The notes under the pieces: model-generated | What the model was told of the DNA's origin: nothing | Database searches by the model: none | Seen by the model: only the letters and a program-made list of their open reading frames with translations | Origin: Albula goreensis | Taxonomy: Eukaryota > Chordata > Actinopteri > Albuliformes > Albulidae | Reading direction: 5' to 3' | NCBI GenBank assembly: GCA_022829145.1 | Contig: CM040745.1 | Location: forward strand, 24,520,906-24,584,905 | DNA: 64,000 bases | Program-made: the position numbers and the translations under genes | Shown here: positions 53,648 through 64,000 of the stretch, piece after piece | Layout of the letters: each line of letters begins with the position of its first letter | Position numbering within the stretch: position 1 is the first letter of the stretch

Positions 53648-54936
53648 ACTGCTTGTCTTACCCTGCGCGTACAACAACGACCACACAACTCCTGTAAGAT
53701 TAACTTCCGGTACAACCCACTCTCTATACTCTGATTCGATAATGTTTATATCAGTCGCATACTTCCTCCCTATGTTTTTGCCACCGATTGGGCTGTTTTG
53801 AACATCATTCATATGCACTTATCATATGTTACTGTTTGAAATATCTGATTGGACACGTACTTCAGGCTTGGTTTTTATCATAATAATAGATTACGCATAG
53901 TTAAGTTGCCAGTTGGTTACACTCTATCAATTATAGCACCCAATTAGTTGATAGTTAATTAGTCGTCAGATAATTCTGCCTTATCACACCTTTACCACGA
54001 CTTTTCTTGAGAGACCCAATAATTGAAATAATTTGGCACACTTTTTATTTAGGCTCGGGGCTAAAAAAATATAAATTACTTTTCAACCTGTATTTTCGAA
54101 ATTTTCTAGATAGGCTAAATGTTACACGGGCAGTCTAAGCTCCTAGATAATTCTTGCTACATGGCCACATGTAACTACTTGCAGCCTGCTTGCTAACAAC
54201 ACATTAATTTGTTGATTAATCGGAGCGTTACCAGTTTAAATAATCTGATTGATATTCTACAATCAAATGTTATTGCGTGACAAAAACAGGATCACTCCCT
54301 CCAAACAACGATTTGCCTTGATAATTAAGTCCAATTTGCGGCCATTTGCTGTTATTTTCACTAATTTCTTATGAGGCAACAGGTGAAATTCAAATAAACA
54401 ATAAACCAAACGTAAAATGATGAAAATATGTCACACCCATGCCGATAACGCTACTTCCGGACTAATCTCTTTAAAACCTCTTGCAAACCTGACTTTAAAG
54501 GCTCACCGAACGTTTGGCTCTCATGTTAGTTGTAACTAGGTAGTTATAATTTAGCTTCTGGGTCGTTCAGGTGAACTATAGGTATGTAATGTTTGTTCAA
54601 ACGGGTAAATGTTGTACTTGAGCAACTTTTCAATTTTATGCCTTCCAGATCAGTTAGAGGTATTTGTTTGAGCCCACTTGCATCAGCTTGACATTGATGA
54701 TCTTTTAGGTGGTAAAAAAAAATCCAGTAATTTAAGGATTACTTTGATGAGGTTGTTCAAATTCATTTGATAGTTCCCATAACCTGTAGCTCAGATCAGC
54801 TGTGTCAAACTTGTACAATGTGCTTGTGCAGAATTGTGTGTTTCAACTGATGTCTTGATCAGTTATGTTGCATCTCAATTTCTTGAATGTCTAACTGCTT
54901 TGTCTTTTGGATTTTTGACAGCCTTACTGACTTAAG
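53648..54936. promoter_or_regulatory. Divergent upstream region of ZNF654 and the claudin gene
   Basis: Holds the ZNF654 promoter on the left and the claudin 5' UTR on the right. A claudin non-coding exon probably ends near 54581 (ACTATAG|gtatgtaat) and splices to an acceptor at about 54921 (tttttgacag), just before the start codon. The exon start was not determined. Confidence 0.4.
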
Positions 54937-55566
54937 ATGGTGGCAGCAGCTCTACAGATTCTTGGTGTGGGACTGTGCATGCTGGGATGGCTGGGGGCCA
55001 TTGTGTCTTGCGCTCTACCACTGTGGCGTGTTACAGCCTTCATTGGGAACAACATTGTGACTGCTCAAGTGATGTGGGAAGGCCTGTGGATGAGTTGTGT
55101 GGTGCAGAGCACAGGACAGATGCAGTGCAAGGTCTATGACTCCATGCTGGCCCTGTCTCGAGATCTGCAGGCCTCCCGTGCCCTCATGGTCATCAGCATC
55201 CTTCTGTCAATCTGTGGCCTGATGGCCAGTGTTGTTGGTGGAAAATGCACCAACTGCATGGAGCAGGGCTCCACTAAGACCAGGATCACATTGGCAGCAG
55301 GCATGCTGTTTACTGCTGCTGGTGTGCTCTGCTTGGTACCTGCTAGCTGGTCAGCGCACAGAGTCATTAGAGATTTTTACAACCCTTTGGTGGCACAGGC
55401 CCAGAAACGGGAGCTAGGGGCTGCCATATTCATTGCATGGGGTTCAGCTGCCCTGCTGCTCATTGGAGGGGGTCTCCTGTGTAGCTCCTGCCCTAAAAAA
55501 GGACAGGACAAAGTCGGCCGATATAAGTTGGCAACCAACCACAATGTGCGCACAGGTTATGTCTGA
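54937..55566 (+). CDS. Claudin (claudin-3/4-like)
   Basis: An intronless 209-aa reading frame. It has four predicted membrane segments (about 8-28, 82-101, 116-136 and 160-182). The first extracellular loop carries the claudin signature W30, G49-L50-W51, C54 and C64 ([18 protein letters not shown]). The second loop contains DFYNPLVA (146-153), as in claudin-3/4. The tail has membrane-proximal cysteines (C182, C185) and ends in TGYV, a PDZ-binding C-terminus for ZO proteins. Claudins form tight-junction strands controlling paracellular permeability in epithelia. Teleosts have a large claudin expansion with many single-exon copies, so I do not assign a paralog number. Confidence 0.93.
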   Translation: MVAAALQILGVGLCMLGWLGAIVSCALPLWRVTAFIGNNIVTAQVMWEGLWMSCVVQSTGQMQCKVYDSMLALSRDLQASRALMVISILLSICGLMASVVGGKCTNCMEQGSTKTRITLAAGMLFTAAGVLCLVPASWSAHRVIRDFYNPLVAQAQKRELGAAIFIAWGSAALLLIGGGLLCSSCPKKGQDKVGRYKLATNHNVRTGYV

Positions 55567-55688
55567 CATGACTTAAATCAAACTCCTTTGTAAATGAGGG
55601 TGCAGCAATGTAGCCTTCTTACAATGACTGTCCTCTTTTGGTACATTTTAAAACTGTTGATGTTCTATGTCACTTTTTAAAAAAGTTT

Positions 55689-55694
55689 AATAAA
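55689..55694 (+). terminator. Claudin polyadenylation signal
   Basis: AATAAA 123 bp after the claudin stop codon on the coding strand, followed by GT/T-rich sequence. Confidence 0.75.
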
Positions 55695-55719
55695 TGTGCT
55701 TTGTATGGAAAACATCTCA

Positions 55720-56480
55720 ATGTTTTATTGTGAAGGTTCTGTGGATAGTGTGAAATGATATGAGGACAGCAGCAGGTGGCAGTAGTCAAGTCTTTGACTG
55801 TGGTAACAACTAAAGTGCTGAAGATGTTTTCAGGACTCAAGTGTTCAAGCAATACTTCCTGGATGGAAAGATGACATTGAAGGTTGAAACAAAATCTGAT
55901 TCATTTTAATAGATAAATATTGCCACAGACTACCCCAAAAGTGTTTCATAAATCTGGTGGACTAATGTTTTTGGTGTAATGTTCAATATAAGTCTGCACT
56001 CATTTTGATTGGTTGTGATCATGTTTAAATGCCCAGTCTACCTGCAGTAAACCTGTGATCTTTCCTAAGATCCTGAGAGGAATGCTGGTGAAATGTGTCT
56101 TCCATTCATGCATTTGTGTTTGATGTACATGTTAGGATAAGCATAACGTTTTGCAAACCCCATACTTTAGCAAATTTTGCAATTCATAAAATTTTGAGAA
56201 ACAATGAAAATTACCATGCTTTCAAGCCCTCGATGGACTCAATGTGGCAATGGAGGATTGTGCAACGCCATCTGTTTGCATTGGGTTCATATATTTTCTG
56301 ATAACCTGCACTTCCACAATTCGAGTCCAGTGGTTCTTAATTGCATGCTGGTTTTTGTTTCTGCCAATTACTTGATAAATGGAAGTTTTAGAAGATGTGT
56401 ATATGAAAATTGTTACTAACATAATGCAAGTTTGGATATTTGTGTTCCTTGTGTGTCTATCAAATTGTGTAGTTTTAATG
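55720..56480. other. Intergenic DNA, no gene seen
   Basis: Between the claudin polyadenylation signal and the PIF-like element. Only short chance frames were seen. Confidence 0.5.
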
Positions 56481-57417
56481 ACTTGGGACCCTATTTTGAA
56501 AGTCAGACATCAAAAGTCAGAAATCGGTCATTGCCTGATTCTTGCAACATTTGATAGGAGCGGTAGATGCGCAAAACGATTTTCGATGACGAAAGTCCAA
56601 CTTGCTAAATCAAACTGGGCTGGTCCATTCTATGGTGCTACTTGCTATAGGAGGTCCATCACATGGTGCAACCTGCAATGGGTGGAGTACTGTGTTAATA
56701 TTAATTAGAGGGTGTTGGCATGACATTGCATGTTTCAGCCAATCATGCCAATCATGAGTGTTGCATTCAACAAAATCATGTGCATCCAGTACTCTCAAGA
56801 AAACATGGAAGATCCAAGGCAGAGGAATGTGCATTTCACACCAGAGAAGATGGAGGTTCTTATATACAGGTGGAGAGGTATTAATTTGGAGAAATTGGCA
56901 TTGTCTGTGCTTGGAATACATATGTTCATTGCCAAGTTTGAAACTATAACAATTCATAAAATACCAGAGAGATTTCTGTTGAAATATTTTTATTACAATT
57001 AAATTATTTGAGTTATAATGGAATTTTAACCATTATTGCCTTTTGTAATATTTCTGAAGTCATGTTATGACACCGGCTGGCCGAGTTTTGGCTACCTTCA
57101 AGTTTTTCACTCCAAATAGACTGACTTTTGAGTCTTCTTTAGCGCAAGGGTTTCACTTTCGATGAAAATAGTAATTCGGGCATTGTGCCTCATAATTTGC
57201 ATGGAACTCCCATTTGTTTTCAGAGAACACTCCCAGACATCATGCCTCTACGCCCCTTTATTATGTCAGAGGTGAAAGTGGCTTTGTGCTTCTGCAGTTC
57301 TCCTGTTGCGCTGCTGGCGTGTTGCCAAAAATAACTTTGTAAGTGTCATAGCAGTAATGGCGCATTTAAAATTAGTCCTAGCACGTTGCGCCTGCTAGTG
57401 AAAATAGGGCCCCAAGT
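56481..57417 (+). mobile_element. Decayed PIF/Harbinger-like transposon with Myb-like protein remnant
   Basis: Inverted ends ACTTGGGACCCTATTTT (56481-56497) and its inverse with one mismatch (57401-57417) bound about 937 bp. Inside, a plus-strand frame near 56810-56880 reads RNVHFTPEKMEVLIYRW, which resembles the start of the Myb/SANT-like accessory proteins of PIF/Harbinger transposons. No transposase (DDE) frame is present. No target duplication could be settled because the inverted repeat extends into the flank. Confidence 0.5.
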
Positions 57418-59092
57418 TTCCCCAGTTTTTCTTCAATTAGGACTTCACTGATGTATAATTAAAATGTGTATTCTCTTCATGAAACCATTTGCCTTGGGAA
57501 TACAATAAGAGAATGAAACTATTCATTCATCTGACAGTTTACCTGTCTTGGGATGTGAAATATGGATCTGCTTTTGATGTGATTATGTGTCCAAGCAGGA
57601 ATAAGAGCAATTAAAACTCATGGGTTGCAACTGTGGTTGAAACGAAAACCAGCATACATGGGGGTGGCCTGAGGACTGAACCTGAGAACTACTGTTCGCA
57701 GAGGTTCTGTGGGGACCACAGTATTTAGGACTGTGTTTTCCAGTCCGCTGATTAAGGTTTACAATGCAAGGTAGTAAAATGCCTGAGTTAAAACGCCTAA
57801 ACTACACCAGCAGGGGTCTCTCTTACCCCATCTACCTTCCTAATTCACTGGCTGTTTTAATACACATTAAACTAAGGACTCAGTATCACACTGGTTTTCC
57901 CCACTCCCATACCTTTTGCATTTGATTATATGACCTTCGTAAAGTTATAATGGCACATTGTAGAGAGCAGAATTGAATTCATAATACTTTTTACTTTCAA
58001 TTTGCTACAGTGTTTTATGTAATCATAATTAAAAAGTATGCACACCTCTAATATAAAAGTGAATACAATAACAAAAATGCATCCCTGTATTTTACAAAAT
58101 ATCAGTGCTTTTATGTTGTGAAAAGTACAAGGAAAATCATTTAGGCCAAGGCACTGCAAATGCGTGCAGATCATGAAGTGTAGCTTAACACACTGTGAAC
58201 AACAATATGTGACAATAAATGATCTCAGAGTTACCCAGCTGTAAAAACACAGACATATTTACAACTCTGCAATTGGTACACTGCATGGAAATATGTGCAC
58301 AACCACTGAATATTTAAACAATTGTGTTGGTTAATTTGTAATTGCTCCATTATTCCAGTAGTTTTGGAATCTGCCAGTACAGACTGATATTTTTTGATAC
58401 ATGTATTTGGTTTTCTAAAACCTTCCCTTATAAATCTGTTTAACACTTGCTGAGTAATGTCAGAGAATGTGTGTCCCAATTCCAAAAAAAATGTGTCCTC
58501 CTTTCCTCCTCAACCTTCTTGACTCCACAACTTCCTCCTTCTAATACCACACCCTTAGTGTTTCTGTCTGGTCAGAAGAGGAGCTCCTTTTGTCATATTG
58601 TGATTAATATTGTGGTATTTTCCATTTCAGGTTTTAATGTCACAAGTGTTAGAGGACAAATAACATAATGTCAATTATACTGTAAATGAGAGGTGAGGTT
58701 GCACTTCACCCCCCTATATCAATTAACTGGGTTTATAAATGTATGAAAATACAGAATTAAGTATGTTTGTAAATGTATATACACAGTAAGGGATTCTATA
58801 TACAAGATAATATTTGTAATATTTGTGAAGGTCAACCTTTGTACATAGTGTAAAAATAAAGCAATATCTGGACCTCCAATATGATATGAGTAATATTAAC
58901 TGCCTAAAACAAAATGAGGTGAGGTCCAAAATTTCACCTAGAAGCTTGATAATTATGTAAATTGTGAAAATGTTTTGTGTGTATTTCTGTGACCCTTTAT
59001 CTTACTACCCTTAGATAGTTCTTCAGCAGTATCGATGATATAATTTACACATTATTTCAGTCTTTCTCTCTCTCTCTTTCCCAGTCTCTCTA
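57418..59092. other. Intergenic DNA and HTR1F 3' flank
   Basis: AT-rich sequence with a (CT)n run near 59064-59079 just beyond the HTR1F stop codon. No coding sequence was recognised. Part is probably HTR1F 3' UTR. Confidence 0.5.
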
Positions 59093-60178
59093 TCAGAGGT
59101 AATATCTACACTTGACCAGCTTTTGAAAGGCCTTTTTGAAGTCCTCATTAAATATTGTGTATATTAATGGGTTTATAAGGGAATTGAGGTAGCCCAGCCA
59201 AGTCAGAAAGTCAGCTATTTCTGCTGATATGCAGCATGAGGTGCAGGTGTTGACGATGACCTCCTTCAGAAAGAAGGGCAACCAGCATATGATGAAAGCA
59301 CCCAGGATCAGGCCAAGAGTGGTGGCTGCCCTCTTCTCCCTAGTTCCCGAAATTTGATGCCTTCTGAGGGACCTCTCCCTGTGGGACCCAGACCGTGGGC
59401 TCCTGACAGTGATGCGGACACGGTCACCCTCAGTAGATGGGTCTGAGTAAGACTTCTCAGGAGGGCTCAACACATCAGGGCTATAAGGTTCCATGTCAGA
59501 ACACTTGGGCAGCATGCTGCCATTCGTTTCTTGTCTGTTGATGCGGCTGGCACCCCTCTTATGATACAGAGTTTTGGCTGCACGATAAATCTTGTAGTAC
59601 AGTATGAGTATGAGGGCAAGTGGAATGTAGAAGGCCCCAAAGGTGGAGTAGATGGTGAAGGCAATGTGGTTGTGCTTGATGAGGCACTCACTGGCACAGT
59701 CTCCATGGTACCTCCACACTAATGGGGGAAGTGAGATTAAGATTGAAAGGATCCACACCGCTGCAATCATGAATGTTGCACGCTGTGACGTCCGCTTGCG
59801 TGAGTACTCCACCGCATCTGTGATCGCCCGGTACCGGTCCAGAGCTATGGCTGCCAGATGCAGGATAGAGCAGGTGCAGCACGTGATGTCCACACCCAGC
59901 CAGATGTTGCACACCACCCGGCCCATGATCCAGTTCTGCTTGATGATGTAAACGATGCTGAAGGGCATCACCAGAATGGCCACCAGCAGGTCTGTGACTG
60001 CCAGTGAGCAGATGAGGTAGTTGGCAGGATGATGCAGCTTCCTGGTGACGATGATGGCAGTGATGACCAGGGAGTTTATGCCAGTGGTTATCACAGCAAG
60101 AAGGGACAGTGTCAGGGACAGCAGGACCTTACTGCTGGTGCTTTTGCTAACCTCAGTTGTGCAGTTAGTTAAATTCAT
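59093..60178 (-). CDS. HTR1F: 5-hydroxytryptamine receptor 1F
   Basis: A single 361-codon exon. It is a class A GPCR with seven hydrophobic segments. Key residues: N-glycosylation sequons at N2 and N5, D97 (Asp3.32, amine anchor) in VDITCC, DRY at 114-116, disulfide cysteines C90 and C165 (or C161), CWLP at 298-301 and NPLIY at 336-340. RAITDAVEYSRKRT and KIYRAAKTLYHKR match HTR1F rather than HTR1E. The receptor couples to Gi/o to lower cAMP on serotonin binding at the plasma membrane. The N-terminus is shorter than in human HTR1F and starts MNLTNCTTE. The third intracellular loop is Ser/Pro/Arg-rich. An upstream non-coding exon is likely. Confidence 0.95.
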   Translation of the reverse strand: MNLTNCTTEVSKSTSSKVLLSLTLSLLAVITTGINSLVITAIIVTRKLHHPANYLICSLAVTDLLVAILVMPFSIVYIIKQNWIMGRVVCNIWLGVDITCCTCSILHLAAIALDRYRAITDAVEYSRKRTSQRATFMIAAVWILSILISLPPLVWRYHGDCASECLIKHNHIAFTIYSTFGAFYIPLALILILYYKIYRAAKTLYHKRGASRINRQETNGSMLPKCSDMEPYSPDVLSPPEKSYSDPSTEGDRVRITVRSPRSGSHRERSLRRHQISGTREKRAATTLGLILGAFIICWLPFFLKEVIVNTCTSCCISAEIADFLTWLGYLNSLINPLIYTIFNEDFKKAFQKLVKCRYYL

Positions 60179-60199
60179 CCTTCCAGGTGGCGCAAATTT

Positions 60200-63100
60200 C
60201 CAATATTATGTAATTCAAACAAAAATGAAGAATACATTAGTTTAAGGCAAATGTAATTATAAAATGAAAGTATTTTTTGTTATTTTACAAGAATCAAATT
60301 ACTGTATACTGTTATATTCACCACACAAACAATACACCCCAAATTTCATACAGAGATCAAGCTGAACGTTTTTGTTCAACCAGCTATTCTGTCATGGAGG
60401 AGGAAATTGTCACGGTGACCAGGTGCAATCTGTGGCTTAGCTGGAGAATTATTCAGCACCAGATCATATACAGCACAGCAGGGATTATCAAACGCTTTCT
60501 GGGGAGCCCCCTGTGATCAATGGCTTTCATTACAGCCAATATCTTAATTATGGTTTATGAAGAATTGTTCTACAGTTTTTTCCATTCTTTAACATAATGT
60601 ACAAATGAATCATTGCATTTGCTCTGTCATTTTCCACAAATGCTTTTGCCGCAGTGACTAATGATAGTATGACAAGGAGGTTACGTGAATCCAATAATGG
60701 GTAGAACTACACTCTATGGCAAGATCTGCTGTTCCTCTCCTTACAGGCAAATACATTGATGTTATAGGGGATCATACTATATCCCTGCAATTCTTCACAC
60801 CAGAAGTTGGCCTGTTCACTTCTGTACCTTCAAGAGCATCAATTGGACAAATCCAAGGAGAATCTGGTTTTGTGACAGGGACTGTGGGCCATCCAAGCCT
60901 TTGTCCTCACTGTTATCAGTCACACTGCAGTGGGAAGCATTGCATGGTCACCATCTAAAAAGAGTGAATCAAGAAGAAATACCAAATGTTAGTGTGAACA
61001 GGAAGACCAGGTTGCTTGATAAAACAGTGGATGGTGTACAGCAAGCAGAACACTGCCATATCCCTGACATGAATATTGATCAAAGAGAGGCCTGTGATTT
61101 TCACAAAAGCAGAGACCTCTCACTGTGGCCTTAAGAAGGAAACTCACACAGTTAGGGAAGACAACAGAGCTTACAGCACATTCATGTTTTTTTGTATAAT
61201 GGATATAAGTTATTTAGATGCCTTGGCATTGGATCTCGTTGATACCATTGTCTGGAGAGGGCATTGAAGCTATGCATAATGTGGCAGACCTTTGAAAAAA
61301 GCATGGGAAAAAACATAATCCAGTTTCTGTTTTCCATGACCCCAGAAATGCTCATGAATGTTACCCCTGTTTAATTTTCAATTTATTCAGTTACCTCAAA
61401 TAACACTCATTTAAACCTGTTAAGTTATCCACATTAAAATGAACTGAAATCGTTATCTTCATTACTTTCCACATTCAGCAATGCAAACGGTTCTTGATGA
61501 TATTAAAAATTAGTTGCTGGTTGATGTCTGGCAGATTATGTAAGAATTGAAATAAAGGACAGTTAAATTGGCCAAATATATATAAGCTACACTTAAGATA
61601 AATATATATAACATATACAAAATATAAAATACAACCTTTACCCTTTATAAATTAGCTATCACTTTCTTAAACAGAATATATCACCATTATTACAATTATC
61701 TGCATTGGGTCAAAGGTCACAATTTCAGCCCTTGTCCTTAAATAGTCATAGCACAGCAAAAAACATATATTTATTGATGAAACATATATATTTTTTAATA
61801 TATTTAAAATATTGTGTGTGTTTCTGTACTGTCCTGGCAGCACAAGAAAGGATTTTCAGTTAAATGTATTGAGAGACTCAATACATTTTATTGATAAGAA
61901 ATATAAACTTAAAATTGATAAGAAACAATATTAAGTTTATATAACCAAATTACTCAAGAACTGAAAGCCCTGCTGATGAAATAGTCACTTAAAATATACA
62001 AAACGTTGCCCATATTTGGAATTCTAAATCTGTGTTTCTCTGCCCCCATGCAACATTACTCATATTAACACATGGGTTTGCAATCTGTGTGCTTGGTGAA
62101 CAGAAACTAGTTTGTAAATGTATATTAATTAAATAATAAATATGGTATAGTATGGTTCACTCTTGAGTAGATGCCATGATTCAGTCTTAAGACTCCGGTG
62201 TACTTCAAATTAATATGAAGATTTATATGAAGCATACATAACAAAAACAATGATGAGAACAACCTTGTTTGCCCCCACATCACAATAACTCCATCTATTT
62301 ACAAATCTTTCCACCATGTATGTGTGGAAATGGTTGTCATGGAGACATTGTCTTTGTCTCAGGAATTTTCATTGAAGGAAGCTAATGAACTAATACAATG
62401 GTGCATAACGGCAGCTGTCATCAGATGAACAAATGTAAACAAAATGCACTTCTGTTCTTTCAAAGGTAAAATGTTTTATGTGTTTTATATGGTCAGTGAA
62501 GTAAACACAGAAGAGGTCATTTTTGTCCATGTCCAACAAAACATATTTCAAGTAGTCCTGCATGGGTAAATTTTGTTTGGTAATTTTGGTTGAAGCAAAA
62601 TAATGAGGGCAATGAATTGAACACTTGAACTTTCATGAAAAATGATTTTGTTTGACTATTAATAGTTAATATTTAAATACTTAAAAATTAATAACAAGCA
62701 GTGGCTGCAGGAGCACTCAAGGGAAACTGCCTACCTGCAACTTTTTGTAGCCAACTGCACTGCAGCCTGTGCAGTCCTGTGACGCAAATTCCTGCTGCTC
62801 AGATTTCTTGCATTGTCTACTTGGACTGAGGACAGTCACTTGACTGAAGGATTTTCAGTCTTTCATTTTGCACATTTAATTGTACTTCTCTGCACTTCCA
62901 TGAACTTTTTAGACCTACTCACTTGAGTTTACAAATTTTATTAAAGAATATTTTTAAGGCCCTGCTCTACAACTGTTTACATATGTGATAAAAACTTATG
63001 AGCACAAGATATTAAAGAATACTCACAACAAACTTCTGCATTGTGACCCCAGGTAAGCTGAGCCATCAGTCGTCCTTATTCAGGAAATCGAAAAAGGTCC

Positions 63101-64000
63101 CACCAATAACCATCAAATTGTTCATGACACTATTCCCATTAGGTATAGCAATCAATCAAACTCACAAGACCTGAGCAGAGCATTTCTTTGAAATTCTCCT
63201 TGAAAACAATCTTGTGAAATCAAGGTCACTTGGAAGCAACATTCTGTATGTATCTTTAACAAAAGCTTTCCATTTAATGATCAGTACTTTCACCTGCTAT
63301 TCTTTGGAATTCAGTTGAACCTCCTGTTAAGGGGTGATGTGAAATGACAGACCAAACAGAACATTAGAGGCAGTATATATTAACTCATCAGAAGGAACCA
63401 ATAGTTAATCAAGAATAACCAAAGGAGAGGGAAATCAAACTGAAAATAAAAACCCAATTGACACGTGACTGCAACTGATCAGAAAGATAGAAATCCTTTG
63501 TAATTTGTACGAAACAAAGATTAAGTTCTACACATACTTACTTAAAAAATGAGGAAAGCTCACAGACCACCAGACAAACTTCAATGTCATGAACTCCAAT
63601 GTCCTGTAATACTGGCATAGCTGATGAAAGATTCTGCACCAGTGGTATAGAGTTTTATATTCTTCTTTCATGCCTGGATTCCTGGGTAATTTCCATTTCA
63701 TGGATCAGGAAAAAATGATTCAATCAATAATTGTCTGTTTTTATTCTCTCTGCAAAATATGAATTGTGAAACACCACATTACAATTTTCAATGTAAATAC
63801 ATATTTTATTGGATGATCTAAACCTTCTTTTTGAGTCCTGGCAAGGGGTAAGCACTATGTATAGGGCCAGTAGAAATTCCTGACTTCTTCAGTAACCAGT
63901 CATTCCCTTCGCTATGCACTAGGAGTTTACTGTAGCCTCTTCTCAAGCTTCTTGTTAAACAGTTACTGCATTATGGTACATTAATTACATTGAATAATCT
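60200..64000. other. HTR1F 5' flank and intergenic DNA, no coding gene seen
   Basis: AT-rich sequence to the end of the window. A frame of 80 codons at 60716-60958 has no family resemblance I can name. No tRNA, rRNA or recognisable mobile element was found. Confidence 0.5.
62735..62900 (-). promoter_or_regulatory. HTR1F: Possible HTR1F non-coding exon
   Basis: On the minus strand AGTTGCAG|gtaggcag forms a good donor at 62735/62734, 2.6 kb upstream of the HTR1F start codon, in a locally more GC-rich patch. HTR1F genes commonly have untranslated upstream exons. This is suggested by consensus alone. Confidence 0.25.

Noticed and set aside
60716-61134. Two overlapping plus-strand frames of about 80 codons upstream of HTR1F
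   Set aside because: No recognisable domain, no splice partners and ordinary intergenic composition.

Overview
The window is vertebrate nuclear DNA, almost certainly from a ray-finned (probably teleost) fish. The genes have long GT-AG introns and recognisable vertebrate proteins: PHKA2, ZRSR2, AP1S2, C3orf38, ZNF654, a claudin and HTR1F. The intergenic DNA is AT-rich and carries fish-style repeats: hAT and PIF/Harbinger-like ends, CR1-like LINE debris and possible tRNA-derived SINE fragments. Nothing prokaryotic or viral was seen.

Layout from left to right. PHKA2 (minus strand) has its first two coding exons at 1-158 and 1394-1471 and a probable non-coding exon near 2.0-2.2 kb. Repeat-bearing intergenic DNA runs to 5.7 kb. 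ZRSR2 (plus, 5739-12575) is complete over 11 exons, but its last exon carries an apparent one-base deletion at the entry to the RS domain. AP1S2 (minus, 16089-19446) is complete in four coding exons, ends in a tiny [11 protein letters not shown] exon, and is followed directly by a 36-bp minisatellite. C3orf38 (minus, 22882-24476) has three exons. About 1 kb away, head to head, is an 11-exon plus-strand gene (25497-36986) that encodes glutaredoxin, DEP and DUF547 domains in one polypeptide. After about 6.7 kb of intergenic DNA with a PIF/Harbinger-type MITE come ZNF654 (minus, 43650-53647, nine coding exons including one of 3.7 kb), an intronless-CDS claudin (plus, 54937-55566), a decayed PIF-like transposon, and the single-exon serotonin receptor HTR1F (minus, 59093-60178). 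The last 3.8 kb hold no convincing coding sequence.

The genes do not form one pathway. They cover glycogen phosphorylase kinase control, minor-spliceosome 3' splice-site recognition, clathrin adaptor AP-1, a C2H2 transcription factor, a tight-junction protein and a Gi-coupled receptor. From general knowledge, the left block corresponds to human Xp22 and the right block to human 3p11 (C3orf38, ZNF654, HTR1F, with relative orientation kept), so the window spans a junction of two human syntenic blocks. The least understood component is the Grx-DEP-DUF547 gene, inserted between C3orf38 and ZNF654. Exon boundaries were deduced by eye from splice consensus, reading-frame continuity and remembered family sequences. 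No alignment or transcript evidence was available.
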